Assembly: GCF_013337765.1 (NCBI RefSeq)
Contig: NZ_VBSB01000008.1
Coordinates: 62,001 to 126,000 of the forward strand
Direction: 5' to 3'
DNA length: 64,000 nt
Origin: Mycolicibacterium sphagni
GTDB lineage: Bacteria; Actinomycetota; Actinomycetes; Mycobacteriales; Mycobacteriaceae
Shown: positions 26,565-35,867 of the stretch, in pieces
How the letters are laid out: each line of letters opens with the position of its first letter
Numbering within the stretch: the stretch's first letter is position 1
Program-made: the position numbers and the translations under genes
The notes under the pieces: generated by a model
Told to the model about the DNA's origin: nothing
The model's database searches: none
What the model saw: the letters and a program-made list of their open reading frames with translations, nothing else

Positions 26565-28925
26565 GTGCCTAGAACCGCCCATGTCGCCATCGGTGCCGCG
26601 GTCATTTTCACCGTGTTCGTGGTCTGGATCGCCGGCGCCTGGTCGCACGGCACGTCGATAAAAGCCGTCAACGACATCGCGTTCGTCGGCCTGAGCATTC
26701 TGGGCGCATTCTTCGCCGCCTTCGCGGCACGGGCGGTGCACGGCAGGCTGCGGGCAGCGTGGGTCGCAATGACGATCGGGATGGTGGGTTGGGCGCTCGG
26801 TGAGGTGCTGTGGGCCTACTACGAACTCGCGCTCGATGAGCCGCCGTTCCCCTCGCTAGCCGATGCGGCCTACCTGCTCATGCCGGTCGGGTTCTGCGTG
26901 GGCCTGCTCCTCTTCCCCGGTGAGAACGGCCAGTCGCGGGGCCGCACGCTGCTCGACGGCGTGATCGTGGCCGGTTCATTCTTCGTGGTGAGTTGGGTGA
27001 CCATCCTGAGCCCGATGTATTCGGCGGGATCCGACAGCGCCTCGGCCATGATCATTTCGCTGGCGTATCCGATCTCGGACGTGGTGATCCTGACCATCGC
27101 TGCGATGGCGTGGCTGCGAGCGGCAAGAGATCAACGCCTGGTGTTGGCCATGCTGACGATCGCGATGGCCTGCATCGCGTTGTCTGACAGTGGCTTTACC
27201 TATCTGTCGGCGGAGAGTGCCTACGACAGTGGCGATTTGATCGACATCGGATGGGTAGCGGGGTTGTTACTCATCATCGTCGCGGCCACCGCCAGTCGTG
27301 ACGAGGTAGGTGCGCCAAAGGCACGATCCGCCTCGACGGTCTGGGCGCCGGTATGGTTCCCGTACACCCCGTTGCTCTTAGCCGGCATCGTCGCGGCGGC
27401 CGAACCAGCGACGATCTTTCGAACCCCGATGGTCGAGATCGTCGGTGCGCTCTTGATGCTGGCTGTCCTGGGCCGCCAGTACTTGGCTGTGACGGAGAAC
27501 CGTCGGCTGCTGGCGTGCGTCGCCGAACAGGCGCTGCGTGACCCGTTGACCGGTCTGGCCAACCGCGCGATGTTCTCCGACCGGCTTGAGGAGGCGATGC
27601 AGCGCCGCGAGCGCGACCACGTGTCAGTGGCATTGATCGTCTTGGACCTGAATGACTTCAAGGTCGTCAACGACACACTGGGGCATCCAGCCGGTGACGA
27701 ATTGTTGAACCGAGTCGGCGAGCGGATCCTGGGTTGTGTGCGCAACAGTGATACCGTCGCGCGCCTCGGCGGCGACGAATTCGTCGTACTCGTCGATGAC
27801 GACGCGGCGGACGATTACGCCGGTCACATCGCTGCGCGGGTGACAAAGTCCTTCGACAAACCGTTTGTCATCGACGGCCACGAACTGTTCATTCGTCCCA
27901 GCGTCGGGCTGGCGGTGGCCGGCGGGCACGAACCCGGAGTGTCGGCCGGAGAACTCGTCAAACGGGCCGACATGGCGATGTATGCCGCCAAAAAGACGCG
28001 CACTGCGGACGTCCACACGTTTACCCCCGAGTTGCGAGTGGCCGACCCGCGCGAGGAGGGACTGCACGGCCTGCCATACAGCACCCCCTCGACCGCGGAT
28101 GTCGCCGCGGTCCAACTGCTCGGCGAGTTGCGCCAAGCTATCGACGCCGTCGAACTCACGCTGCTCTACCAGCCCAAGGTCGACCTCCTCACCGGCAACC
28201 TGGTCGGCGTCGAGGCGCTGGTGCGCTGGCCGCATCACCGGCGCGGCCTGCTCAGCCCCGACGAATTCCTGCCACTGGTTCGACACCATGGTCTGATGCG
28301 CCCGGTCACCGACCTGGTGATCAACACAGCGCTCGACGCGGCGCTACGGTGGCATCAACAGGAATTGCATATACCGGTGGCCGTCAACATGTCGGCGCCC
28401 CTCCTGGCCGACCCGCGCCTGCCCGCCCGCATCCGCCGAGCGCTGGCTGATCGGAATCTGCCGGCCAGCGTACTGACCGTTGAGATCACCGAGGACCTGG
28501 TTCTGGGCAATATCGAGGGCACTCGCGACGTATTGAATCAATTGCGCCGTAGTGGAATCCGTATTGCGATCGACGACTTCGGCAGCGGCTACTCCACGCT
28601 GTCGTATTTGTGTGAGCTGCCCGTTGATGAGGTGAAGCTGGATCGGCGGCTGGTCGTGCCCATCGTGGAAGACGCCCGGGTCGCGACGGTGGCCCGCGCG
28701 GTGATCGCACTCGCTCACGAGCTGGGCCTGATTGTGGTCGCCGAGGGAGTCGAGGAGGCTGAGGTCGCGGCTCGGCTCACCGAGTTCGGCTGTGATGTGG
28801 TGCAGGGCTTCTATTTCAGTGTGCCGTTGTCGGCTGAAGAGGTACTGAGGTTGGCTGCCGGACCCACTTCCGAGCACCACGGCGCGCGGCCTCAATCGCT
28901 CGAGCGCTCGTCCAGCTTGGACTAG
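26565..28925 (+). CDS. Membrane GGDEF-EAL cyclic-di-GMP protein
   Basis: 786 residues from a GTG at 26565 preceded by GTAGGAAGGGG. About eight to nine membrane segments occupy residues 1-310. The GGDEF domain has RLGGDEFVVL and, five residues before it, an RNSD inhibitory site. The EAL domain keeps its key residues: VEALVRW, VNMSA, EITED, IDDFGSGY, VKLDR and AEGVEE. Both cyclase and phosphodiesterase activities are therefore possible. It acts at the inner membrane with an unknown signal. A similar gene lies at 35805-38084 in opposite orientation. Confidence 0.9.
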   Translation: MPRTAHVAIGAAVIFTVFVVWIAGAWSHGTSIKAVNDIAFVGLSILGAFFAAFAARAVHGRLRAAWVAMTIGMVGWALGEVLWAYYELALDEPPFPSLADAAYLLMPVGFCVGLLLFPGENGQSRGRTLLDGVIVAGSFFVVSWVTILSPMYSAGSDSASAMIISLAYPISDVVILTIAAMAWLRAARDQRLVLAMLTIAMACIALSDSGFTYLSAESAYDSGDLIDIGWVAGLLLIIVAATASRDEVGAPKARSASTVWAPVWFPYTPLLLAGIVAAAEPATIFRTPMVEIVGALLMLAVLGRQYLAVTENRRLLACVAEQALRDPLTGLANRAMFSDRLEEAMQRRERDHVSVALIVLDLNDFKVVNDTLGHPAGDELLNRVGERILGCVRNSDTVARLGGDEFVVLVDDDAADDYAGHIAARVTKSFDKPFVIDGHELFIRPSVGLAVAGGHEPGVSAGELVKRADMAMYAAKKTRTADVHTFTPELRVADPREEGLHGLPYSTPSTADVAAVQLLGELRQAIDAVELTLLYQPKVDLLTGNLVGVEALVRWPHHRRGLLSPDEFLPLVRHHGLMRPVTDLVINTALDAALRWHQQELHIPVAVNMSAPLLADPRLPARIRRALADRNLPASVLTVEITEDLVLGNIEGTRDVLNQLRRSGIRIAIDDFGSGYSTLSYLCELPVDEVKLDRRLVVPIVEDARVATVARAVIALAHELGLIVVAEGVEEAEVAARLTEFGCDVVQGFYFSVPLSAEEVLRLAAGPTSEHHGARPQSLERSSSLD

Positions 28926-29470
28926 GCCAGTAACGCCACGACCGCGTCGGCCAACGTCGCACGGGCGATCGCGAGATCCGAGGTGAAGCCGATCTGTCTC
29001 TCGTTGCTCAGTCCCCGGATCGCGGCGGGCAGTAGGCAGCGGACGCGATACAGCTTGTCCGGATCGAGGTCGAGCCCGCCCACCAGGTAGTCGAAGCCCT
29101 GAATCCAGTCGAGTTCGCGAGCCGCGAATGCGGCCGCCGTGCGCGGATATTCGACGGCGATATCGGAACGACGTGCCGGCAATGAGGTGCGCAGCGCCGT
29201 GAGTGCGCGCCCCTCGGTGGTGTCCAGATAGTCCCAGACCGAGTCGATGACGGTGTCCACTCGTTCGCGTAACGTAGGCGCGCGCGTCGGCCAGGTATCG
29301 GGATTGGAATTCCAGCTGCGGGAATGGATCTCGGTGATCACCGCCACCCATAAGCCATCGAGGTCGCCGAATTGATGTTGCAGCGTTCCCCAGGTGACCT
29401 CCGCATCTTTGGCGATGCGGTTCGCCGACACCGGCTCGCCTCCGCTATCGGCCAGGCAGCGGATCGCCAC
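28922..29470 (-). CDS. TetR-family transcriptional regulator, start unresolved
   Basis: The frame from the GTG at 29470 gives 182 residues with a TetR helix-turn-helix (SANRIAKDAEVTWGTLQHQFGD). This start cuts off helix 1. Family-like sequence (TRLNKRGLQTRARLLDVAIRCLADSGG) continues in frame upstream to beyond 29600, overlapping the end of the next gene, but I found no in-frame ATG, GTG or TTG between 29470 and 29611. The true start may be further into that gene or use a rare codon. The stop overlaps the GGDEF-EAL stop region by 4 bp (convergent). Its likely target is the upstream flavin-dependent oxidoreductase. Confidence 0.75.
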   Translation of the reverse strand: MAIRCLADSGGEPVSANRIAKDAEVTWGTLQHQFGDLDGLWVAVITEIHSRSWNSNPDTWPTRAPTLRERVDTVIDSVWDYLDTTEGRALTALRTSLPARRSDIAVEYPRTAAAFAARELDWIQGFDYLVGGLDLDPDKLYRVRCLLPAAIRGLSNERQIGFTSDLAIARATLADAVVALLA

Positions 29471-29601
29471 GTCGAGCAGACGCGCCCGGGTCTGGAGGCC
29501 GCGCTTGTTCAGCCGGGTACCCGCCGCCGATTGGGTGACTTCGGCGGCAACCGTGGCTGCCCACTGTTCCCGGGCGCGGTCGGCCTGTAAAGACTTGCGG
29601 G

Positions 29602-30693
29602 TCAGGCGAACCTCCCCGGATTCGCCGCGACGGCCCGACGCAGTGTCGGGCGCGCGTCCCGGTATGCCTGGACGACGGGTGCGATTTCGTGCGGGCTGGC
29701 GCCATGCATGATGACCGAGTGCACGCCCAGATCATATTGTCGGGCAATTGTTTTCGCGCAATCCTGCGGCGACCCCTTCGCCACCGAGTCCAACCAATCG
29801 GCGGGGATCATGTCGGCGATACGCTGCAGCGTATCGAACGACGCGCTGGCATCGATGGGTCCGGCGGTCGCCGCGTCGGTGAACAACTCGGACTGCCTGA
29901 TGGCGTCCCATGTCGAGCGATCCCAGCCGTTGGCAGAAACCAGCACGTCTGGATAGGCCTGCAAGTAGGTCGCCAGCCGCCCGACCCCGCGGCGTATCTG
30001 GTCTTCCGGTGACAATGCGTCGGGAACTGTTGCCAGGCATGCCCAGATCCGGACGCTGTCGGGATCCCTGCCCGCGCGCTCGGCTCCCCGGCGCACCGCC
30101 GCCACCGACGACGTCGTTGCCTCATCGGAGAAAAAGGTGTGTAGCACAACGAAATCGGCGATCTCGCCCGCGAGCTCCATGGTCTTGGGGCCAACGGCCA
30201 CCAACCCGATCGGCGGTCCGTCGGGCAATCCGCTCACGTGACGCAGAAGCGGCCACTTCCCCGCCGGGCCGTCATGGTCGACGATGGTTTCACCGCCCCA
30301 CAGCCGTCGCAGGATTGCGAAGAAGTCGCGTAGCCGGGCCTCGGTGACCACGGGAAGGCCGATCGCCTGCCAGTACGCGGCCATTCCGCGTCCGAACGCC
30401 ATGGCGAACCGGCCCTCCGTCAGCGCATGCATCGTCGATCCGATCGTCGCGGTGACGCTGGGATGGCGGGTCTGATAGTTCGTCGATGGGGCGATGCCCA
30501 GGCTTTCGCTGCAACCAGCAAGCGCGCCGGACAGCACGGCCGCGTCCTTGACGGTGAAGCGTTCACCGATGTGGCAGGACCCCAATCCGAGCGCCTCGGC
30601 GGTGCGCGCCTCAGGCAGGGCCACCCGGACATCCGCAGGGTGCCTGGTCACGGCGTAGTAGCCGAGTTCGTTGAGCTGCGGGGCAGTGCTCAT
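29602..30693 (-). CDS. LLM-class F420-dependent oxidoreductase
   Basis: 363 residues of the luciferase-like monooxygenase fold, in the mycobacterial group that uses coenzyme F420. Features: LNELGYYAVTRHPADVRVALPEARTAEALGLGSCHIGERF, THRH-like repeat TNYQTRHPS, GRFAMAFGRG, and PPIGLVAVGPKTMELAG. The ATG at 30693 (MSTAPQLNELG) is preferred; the frame is open 24 codons upstream without similarity. Substrate unknown. It is followed on the same strand by a TetR gene that may be co-transcribed. Confidence 0.85.
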   Translation of the reverse strand: MSTAPQLNELGYYAVTRHPADVRVALPEARTAEALGLGSCHIGERFTVKDAAVLSGALAGCSESLGIAPSTNYQTRHPSVTATIGSTMHALTEGRFAMAFGRGMAAYWQAIGLPVVTEARLRDFFAILRRLWGGETIVDHDGPAGKWPLLRHVSGLPDGPPIGLVAVGPKTMELAGEIADFVVLHTFFSDEATTSSVAAVRRGAERAGRDPDSVRIWACLATVPDALSPEDQIRRGVGRLATYLQAYPDVLVSANGWDRSTWDAIRQSELFTDAATAGPIDASASFDTLQRIADMIPADWLDSVAKGSPQDCAKTIARQYDLGVHSVIMHGASPHEIAPVVQAYRDARPTLRRAVAANPGRFA

Positions 30694-30808
30694 TGATTGC
30701 CTTTCGTGCCGTGGACGTCTAGCACTCTGAGCTGCAAAGCCGCAATTGTCAATGAACCTTCTCAATAACCTGGCGAGTCCTCCGGCCTCACCCTGACTAC
30801 CGGCCGAT

Positions 30809-31279
30809 TCAGTCGCTGAAGCGCTCGCTCAACTTGGTCAATGTGGCCTCGATGCCGCTCGCATTGCTCTTGGCGAAGCCCATCCGTTCGTAGTATTTCA
30901 ACGCGTTCTTGATCGGTCCGGCATCGCGATAGTCGAATGTCTCTGTCACCCGGGTCAGGGTGGGTGTCAGCGCGGCGAATTCCCAACGCCAACGGTGCCC
31001 GAACGGGTGGCGCCATTCGAACAGTTCGTCGGGTTTGACGGCCGTGACGGTGCTGGTGATCCGGTAGGGAACCCCGAACATTTTCATTCCGGTTGTGAAT
31101 TTGGTTCCGGCGACCAACTGGTCTGGGCACTTGATGTTGTCGCCGACGGTGTCTGAGCCGTCCAACTCGTGATGGCGGCGGGGATCAGCGACCATGGCGA
31201 ACAGTTCACTCGCAGGGGCATTGACTTCTATCGAGCGGCTGACTTGCTGCGGTCCTGCGTCAACGATGGTGACGGGCAT
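30809..31279 (-). CDS. SRPBCC-family protein
   Basis: 156 residues from the ATG at 31279 ([19 protein letters not shown]). It has the SRPBCC order of elements: [24 protein letters not shown], a beta-rich middle and [27 protein letters not shown] before the C-terminal helix. It is close to mycobacterial proteins annotated as polyketide cyclase/dehydrase. It is divergent from the DUF35/thiolase pair; ligand unknown. Confidence 0.78.
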   Translation of the reverse strand: MPVTIVDAGPQQVSRSIEVNAPASELFAMVADPRRHHELDGSDTVGDNIKCPDQLVAGTKFTTGMKMFGVPYRITSTVTAVKPDELFEWRHPFGHRWRWEFAALTPTLTRVTETFDYRDAGPIKNALKYYERMGFAKSNASGIEATLTKLSERFSD

Positions 31280-31406
31280 GATCGCCAAGCATGCGCTTCT
31301 GGCTCAGCCCGGCGCAACTGGCACTTCGGATCCCGAATTTCACCCCGCCCTTTCACCGCCCGCCAGCACTCGCTAGCGTCACTGAGACGTACGAACGGAG
31401 GTTCAC

Positions 31407-31805
31407 ATGGCCGAGCGCATTCCGATGGTCGACTACCTGGTGCTCGATGACGGTGAACCCCATCTCGTCGCCCATGAATGCACCGCCTGCGGTGCTCGGT
31501 TCTTCGACCGCCGCAATGCCTGCGCGGGCTGTTTCGCCACCGAATTCAAGACAGTCCCCGTGGCGACCGAAGGCACGGTTCGAACGTTCACCATCGTCAC
31601 CTTCGCCGCACCGGGCGTGCCGGTCCCCTTCGTCGCCTCGGTCGTCGACTGCGACGGCACCCAGGTCCGCGCCAACCTCGTCAACGTCGAGCCTGATCCC
31701 GAGCATGTGCGCGACGGGATGAAGGTGAGGCTGAGCACCTACTCCCTCGGCGCCGACACGAACGGAACCGAAGCAATCGGCTTCGGCTTCGAACCCGTCG
31801 CCTGA
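31407..31805 (+). CDS. Zn-ribbon OB-fold protein (DUF35), thiolase partner
   Basis: 132 residues: a rubredoxin-like zinc ribbon (CTACG at about 26-30 and CAGC at about 39-42) followed by an OB-fold (EGTVRTFTIVTFAAPGVPVPF). DUF35 proteins form complexes with adjacent thiolase-like proteins, for example in steroid side-chain degradation. The thiolase gene starts 35 bp downstream, so the pair is expected to act together on an acyl-CoA. Confidence 0.88.
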   Translation: MAERIPMVDYLVLDDGEPHLVAHECTACGARFFDRRNACAGCFATEFKTVPVATEGTVRTFTIVTFAAPGVPVPFVASVVDCDGTQVRANLVNVEPDPEHVRDGMKVRLSTYSLGADTNGTEAIGFGFEPVA

Positions 31806-31839
31806 CTCCCCCACTACCGAGCCCCGCCAAGGAGATGTG

Positions 31840-33051
31840 ATGAGCGCCAGTGATGAGATCTGGATCCTCGGTATTCGGATGACCAAGTTCGGCAAGCACG
31901 CCGACAAGGACACCGTCGATCTGGCCGCCGAGGCCGCGATCTCCGCCCTCGCCGACGCCGGCGTGACCATGGCCGACATCGGTGTGCTGGCCGCCGGCAA
32001 CCTGATGAACGCAAGCGCCGGGATCGGCCAGCAGCTGCAGAAGCAGATCGGCCAGACCGGCATCCCGGTGTACAACGTGGCCAACGCGTGCGCCACCGGA
32101 GCTACCGCGCTGCGGACGGCGATCATGGCGGTCAAGGCCGGCGAGGTTCGCTACGGCATGGCCGTCGGCGTGGAAAAGCTCTCTGGCGCCGGACTTCTCG
32201 GAGCCGGTGGCCGAAAGAAGGACGACGGCAATGTCTGGGAGCCGTCGGGCCGTTTCGGTGCCGTCGCGCCGATCGACGGTCGGATCGGCACCGAATCCAT
32301 GCCGGGCGTGTTCGCCCAGATCGGCACGGAGTACGGCCACAAGTACGGCGGCACCAGCTTCGAACTCTTCGCCAGAATCAGCGAAAAGAACCACGCCCAT
32401 TCAACATTGAATCCGCTGGCGGCCTACCAGAAGCGATTCACCCTCGAACAGATCATGGGCGACGTGATGATCGCCTACCCCAACACGCGGCCCATGTGCT
32501 CGGCCAACTGCGATGGCGCCGCCGCGGCGATCGTGTGCAACGGCGAGACACTGAAAACCCTGTCGCTCGAACAACGTCGGCGTGCGGTGAAGGTGTCGGC
32601 GTCGGTGCTCACCACCGACCCCTACGAAGCGGGCTGCCAGGTGCTGCCAAACGTCAACACACTGACCCGCAATGCCGCCGCAACCGCCTACGAACAGGCG
32701 GGTGTGGGACCCAGCGATCTCGACCTGGTCGAGCTGCATGACTGCTTCGCGACAGCGGAGTTGGTTCACTACGACAACCTGATGTTGTGCGAGCAGGGTG
32801 CCGCCGCCGACTTCTTCAACTCCGGCGCCACCTGGCGCGATGGCTCCACACCGGTCAACGTCTCCGGCGGTCTGCAGTCCAAGGGACATCCCATCGCCGC
32901 CACGGGGATCGCCAACATCTGGGAAATCTGTCACCACCTGCGCGGCGAGGCCGGCGACCGGCAGATCGAAAACGCCAAAGTGGGTCTGGCCCACGTCATC
33001 GGCCTCGGATCAGCCTGCGGTGTCCATATCTTGGAGAAGTCCGCGGCCTGA
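31840..33051 (+). CDS. Thiolase-family protein (lipid-transfer/acyl-CoA thiolase type)
   Basis: 403 residues from the ATG at 31840, preceded by AAGGAGATG. The active-site cysteine is in NVANACATGATALRTA. Later motifs are LVELHDCFATAELVHYD, SKGHPIAATG and IGLGSACGVHIL, the last close to the C-terminal Cys/Gly loop. It belongs to the SCP-x/Ltp-like thiolases that work with a DUF35 partner in beta-oxidation or retro-aldol cleavage of CoA esters. The substrate is not evident, as no other catabolic genes surround it. Confidence 0.88.
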   Translation: MSASDEIWILGIRMTKFGKHADKDTVDLAAEAAISALADAGVTMADIGVLAAGNLMNASAGIGQQLQKQIGQTGIPVYNVANACATGATALRTAIMAVKAGEVRYGMAVGVEKLSGAGLLGAGGRKKDDGNVWEPSGRFGAVAPIDGRIGTESMPGVFAQIGTEYGHKYGGTSFELFARISEKNHAHSTLNPLAAYQKRFTLEQIMGDVMIAYPNTRPMCSANCDGAAAAIVCNGETLKTLSLEQRRRAVKVSASVLTTDPYEAGCQVLPNVNTLTRNAAATAYEQAGVGPSDLDLVELHDCFATAELVHYDNLMLCEQGAAADFFNSGATWRDGSTPVNVSGGLQSKGHPIAATGIANIWEICHHLRGEAGDRQIENAKVGLAHVIGLGSACGVHILEKSAA

Positions 33052-33063
33052 CGGGTGCCAGCG

Positions 33064-34101
33064 CTATGCCCCCAAAGCGGGTCCGATGGTGGTGTTCCAC
33101 GACTCCTGCATCTCGGACTCGAACAGACCCCAGGTGTGTGAGCCCTGAGGGCGCGCTACGTAAGTGACCGGGATGCCAGCGGCCCTTGCGGCATCGGCGA
33201 ATTGGCGAGTGCTGTCGGAGACGATGCGCTCAATGAATCCACCACTGATGTTGGGTCCGAAGCCGTCTGGCAGGCGATCGACCTCACCGACGTCGCCGGT
33301 GTCGGACGCTGCAGCGTAGACCGCAACACCCTTGAGGCGGCTGACGTTCTTCGACGGATCGTGAGCGACCCAATCCGGCCCACCCAGTGGTCCCCACATG
33401 TTTTCGGCGCTCAGGCCACCCGTGGACAGCGTCAACGAAATGTTCTGTGCTGCCTGGGGATCCGAGGGAGTCAGAAATCCGCTGTACGAACCGACGGCCC
33501 GGAAAGTGCCCGGGGATTGAACGGCGTAGTCGATTGCCGTGCCGCCGGTGCTCGACAAGCCGCCGACCGCATTCTTGCCGTTGGTCTTGTATTGCGAATT
33601 GATCAGCGGCGGAAGTTCCTTGGTCATGTACGTCTGGTATTGCTTGGACCCATCGTTGACCCAGTTGGTCCACCAGCTGAACTGGCCGCCGAGTGGGGAC
33701 ACGACGTTGACGTTCTTGTTGGCCAAGAAGCCCTGGATGTCGGTCATGCCGAACCAGCTTTTCGTTCCCGGCGCGAAGAAGACGCCGGGGTCCAGGTTGT
33801 CGCCACCGTCGATACCGGGCAGCAGGTAGAAGCTCGGCGCCCCCGACTTCGGGGCCTTGAACACGTCATTGACGATGACCGTGTTCATCGACGGCGAGTA
33901 CACCGAGACCTTGTCCCACCGGTCGGTGACATGCTGAATATCGGTGATGTGCGCTCCCCCGGCGGGGTCCGCGCTGGCGACTGGCGTAACGGCCAGGAAC
34001 GCGGGTAGTGACACGAGGATGACGATGAATGCGCGAACACGGCTCGCCATTGACCCAGCGGTGTGCGGTTTCCGTGCCTTCAGCCGTTGTTCCATCGCCA
34101 C
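33064..34101 (-). CDS. Secreted antigen-85-like esterase/mycolyltransferase family protein
   Basis: 345 residues from a GTG at 34101 (ATG at 34095 also possible). A Sec signal ends near SADPAGG. The alpha/beta-hydrolase fold has the antigen-85 elements: FYLLPGIDGGDNLDPGVFF, VNVVSPLGGQFSWWTNW, nucleophile loop GGLSSTGG, and GSHTWGLF with the catalytic His. In Ag85 the nucleophile loop is GLSM; here it is GLSST but the serine is kept. It could be a mycolyltransferase or an esterase acting on envelope lipids. Convergent with the thiolase, 12 bp apart. Confidence 0.85.
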   Translation of the reverse strand: MAMEQRLKARKPHTAGSMASRVRAFIVILVSLPAFLAVTPVASADPAGGAHITDIQHVTDRWDKVSVYSPSMNTVIVNDVFKAPKSGAPSFYLLPGIDGGDNLDPGVFFAPGTKSWFGMTDIQGFLANKNVNVVSPLGGQFSWWTNWVNDGSKQYQTYMTKELPPLINSQYKTNGKNAVGGLSSTGGTAIDYAVQSPGTFRAVGSYSGFLTPSDPQAAQNISLTLSTGGLSAENMWGPLGGPDWVAHDPSKNVSRLKGVAVYAAASDTGDVGEVDRLPDGFGPNISGGFIERIVSDSTRQFADAARAAGIPVTYVARPQGSHTWGLFESEMQESWNTTIGPALGA

Positions 34102-34472
34102 GTCAACCCCGCTGTTCTGTAGTAGCCCGCCGTGTTAGGCCTCGACAACGGATATACAGGTTTCTCACGGCGAGCACACAGCGGCGCACGGATATTCACA
34201 GAAAACTAACAGAAGGTCATTCGTAGCAGTTCAGTCGCTTACTAGGTCTAGCTATGTGTTTGCTGGTGTCCCCGCGAAAGCGGTCGTCACTGCGGGATGC
34301 GCTTTGGCGTGCACCTTGTCCTTGCCGCAGCGTTTCTCAGCGAACTCGTCGAGCGGGACCGCCCTGTGGTCGGCAAAGCCCGCACCCTGGGAAAGTGACT
34401 AATGCCCGATGAGCGGGTACGAATTGATCGTCAGGTAGGCGCACCGGCGAGACCCAACGAGGCTGATTCGAC
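34102..34472. other. Intergenic region between the esterase and ndh
   Basis: About 370 bp. One plus frame around 34300-34400 (HLVLAAAFLSELVERDRPVV) faintly recalls a GPP34-type protein but is only about 28 residues long without a start, so I do not call it. No clear promoter elements seen. Confidence 0.35.
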
Positions 34473-35867
34473 ATGGGCAATGAACGCCCCAAGGTACTCA
34501 TCATCGGCGGCGGGTTCGGTGGCTTGTTCTGTGCTCGCCGCCTGGGCCGCGTCGACGTCGACGTGACGCTATTGGATCGCGCGGCGTGCCACGTGTTCCA
34601 GCCGCTGCTCTATCAGTGCGCCACAGGCACATTGAGCATCGGTCAGATCAGCCGGTCGCTGCGCGAGGAGTTACAGCGTCACCGCAACGTCACCACACTG
34701 CTCGGCGAGGCCATCGAGCTCGACGCCGATGCTCGTCGCGTCACAGCCCGTCGTCCTGACGAAACGGTCTTCCATCTGGACTATGACTACCTGATCATCG
34801 CCGCGGGCATGCGTCAGTCCTATTTCGGCAACGATCATTTCGCCGCGTGGGCACCGGGCATGAAGACACTCGACGACGCGCTGAATATCCGCCGTCGCGT
34901 CTTCGCCGCGTTCGAGATCGCCGAGACTTTGCCGCCGGGCCCCGACCGGGACCCCTGGCTCACGTTCGCCATCGCCGGCGCGGGCCCCACCGGTGTCGAA
35001 CTCGCCGGGCAGATCCGGGAACTCGCAACCCAGGCGCTGGCCAACGAGTTTCACAGCATCCAACCGCAAGACGCACGAGTGCTGCTATTCGACGGCGGCG
35101 ACCGGATACTCAAGGGCTTTTCGTCAGGCCTGTGCAAACAAGCCTCGCGAGTGCTCGAAAAGCTCGGCGTCGAGCTGAAGCTTGGCGTACACGTGACCGA
35201 CGTCCGGCGTGACGGCGTGACCGTGACCCCCAAAGACGGTGGGCCCAGCCAGGATTACCCGGCCCGTACGGTGCTGTGGACGGCCGGTGTCGAGGCCGTG
35301 CCGTTCGCCCGGCACGCTGCCGAAGTGCTGGGCGCCGAGAGTGACCGGTCGGGGCGTATCTCCGTGGACGCCGACCTGTCGGTAGCCGGGCGTCCTCAGG
35401 TGTTCGTCATCGGTGACCTCGCCGGCCGTGACGGGCTACCGGGCGTGGCCGAGAATGCCATGCAGGGTGGATTGCATGTCGCCGTCTGTATCAAACGTGA
35501 TCTCGGCGGAACCGCCCGCAAGGCATACCGCTACCGCGACCTCGGGTCGGCGGCGTACATCAGTCGCGGACATGCCCTGCTGCAGGCCGGGCCGATCAAG
35601 CTCACCGGCATCATCGGCTGGTTGGGTTGGGCGTTTATTCATATCGCGTTCCTCACCGGCGTACGCAACCGATTCAGCACTGTCGGCACGTGGATTGCGA
35701 GCATTGCGCGGGGCAACCGGAGCGACCGGACGTTCGTTCTTGGCTCATCCGGGCATCCTCACGAGCCGTACATGTGGGGATCGTCGCATCTGCGGGGTCC
35801 GGTGTCAGGCCTTCCTGATGGGAGTCGCCGCGGCGAGATCGGTCAGCGCGGTGGCCCGTCCGAATAG
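34473..35867 (+). CDS. ndh: Type II NADH dehydrogenase (NDH-2)
   Basis: 464 residues. Single-subunit, non-proton-pumping NADH:quinone oxidoreductase at the inner membrane face. FAD-binding motif VLIIGGGFGGLFCARRLG at the N-terminus, NADH-binding IAGAGPTGVELAGQI in the middle, FVIGDLAG near 325-335, and a C-terminal hydrophobic segment (IGWLGWAFIHIAFLTG) for membrane docking. Length is typical. The last 63 bp overlap the convergent GGDEF-EAL gene, so the C-terminal tail is probably not conserved. Stands alone as a transcription unit. Confidence 0.88.
   Translation: MGNERPKVLIIGGGFGGLFCARRLGRVDVDVTLLDRAACHVFQPLLYQCATGTLSIGQISRSLREELQRHRNVTTLLGEAIELDADARRVTARRPDETVFHLDYDYLIIAAGMRQSYFGNDHFAAWAPGMKTLDDALNIRRRVFAAFEIAETLPPGPDRDPWLTFAIAGAGPTGVELAGQIRELATQALANEFHSIQPQDARVLLFDGGDRILKGFSSGLCKQASRVLEKLGVELKLGVHVTDVRRDGVTVTPKDGGPSQDYPARTVLWTAGVEAVPFARHAAEVLGAESDRSGRISVDADLSVAGRPQVFVIGDLAGRDGLPGVAENAMQGGLHVAVCIKRDLGGTARKAYRYRDLGSAAYISRGHALLQAGPIKLTGIIGWLGWAFIHIAFLTGVRNRFSTVGTWIASIARGNRSDRTFVLGSSGHPHEPYMWGSSHLRGPVSGLPDGSRRGEIGQRGGPSE

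Noticed and set aside
34300..34400. GPP34-like peptide (HLVLAAAFLSELVERDRPVV)
   Set aside because: About 28 residues only, no start; resemblance is too weak to call a pseudogene.
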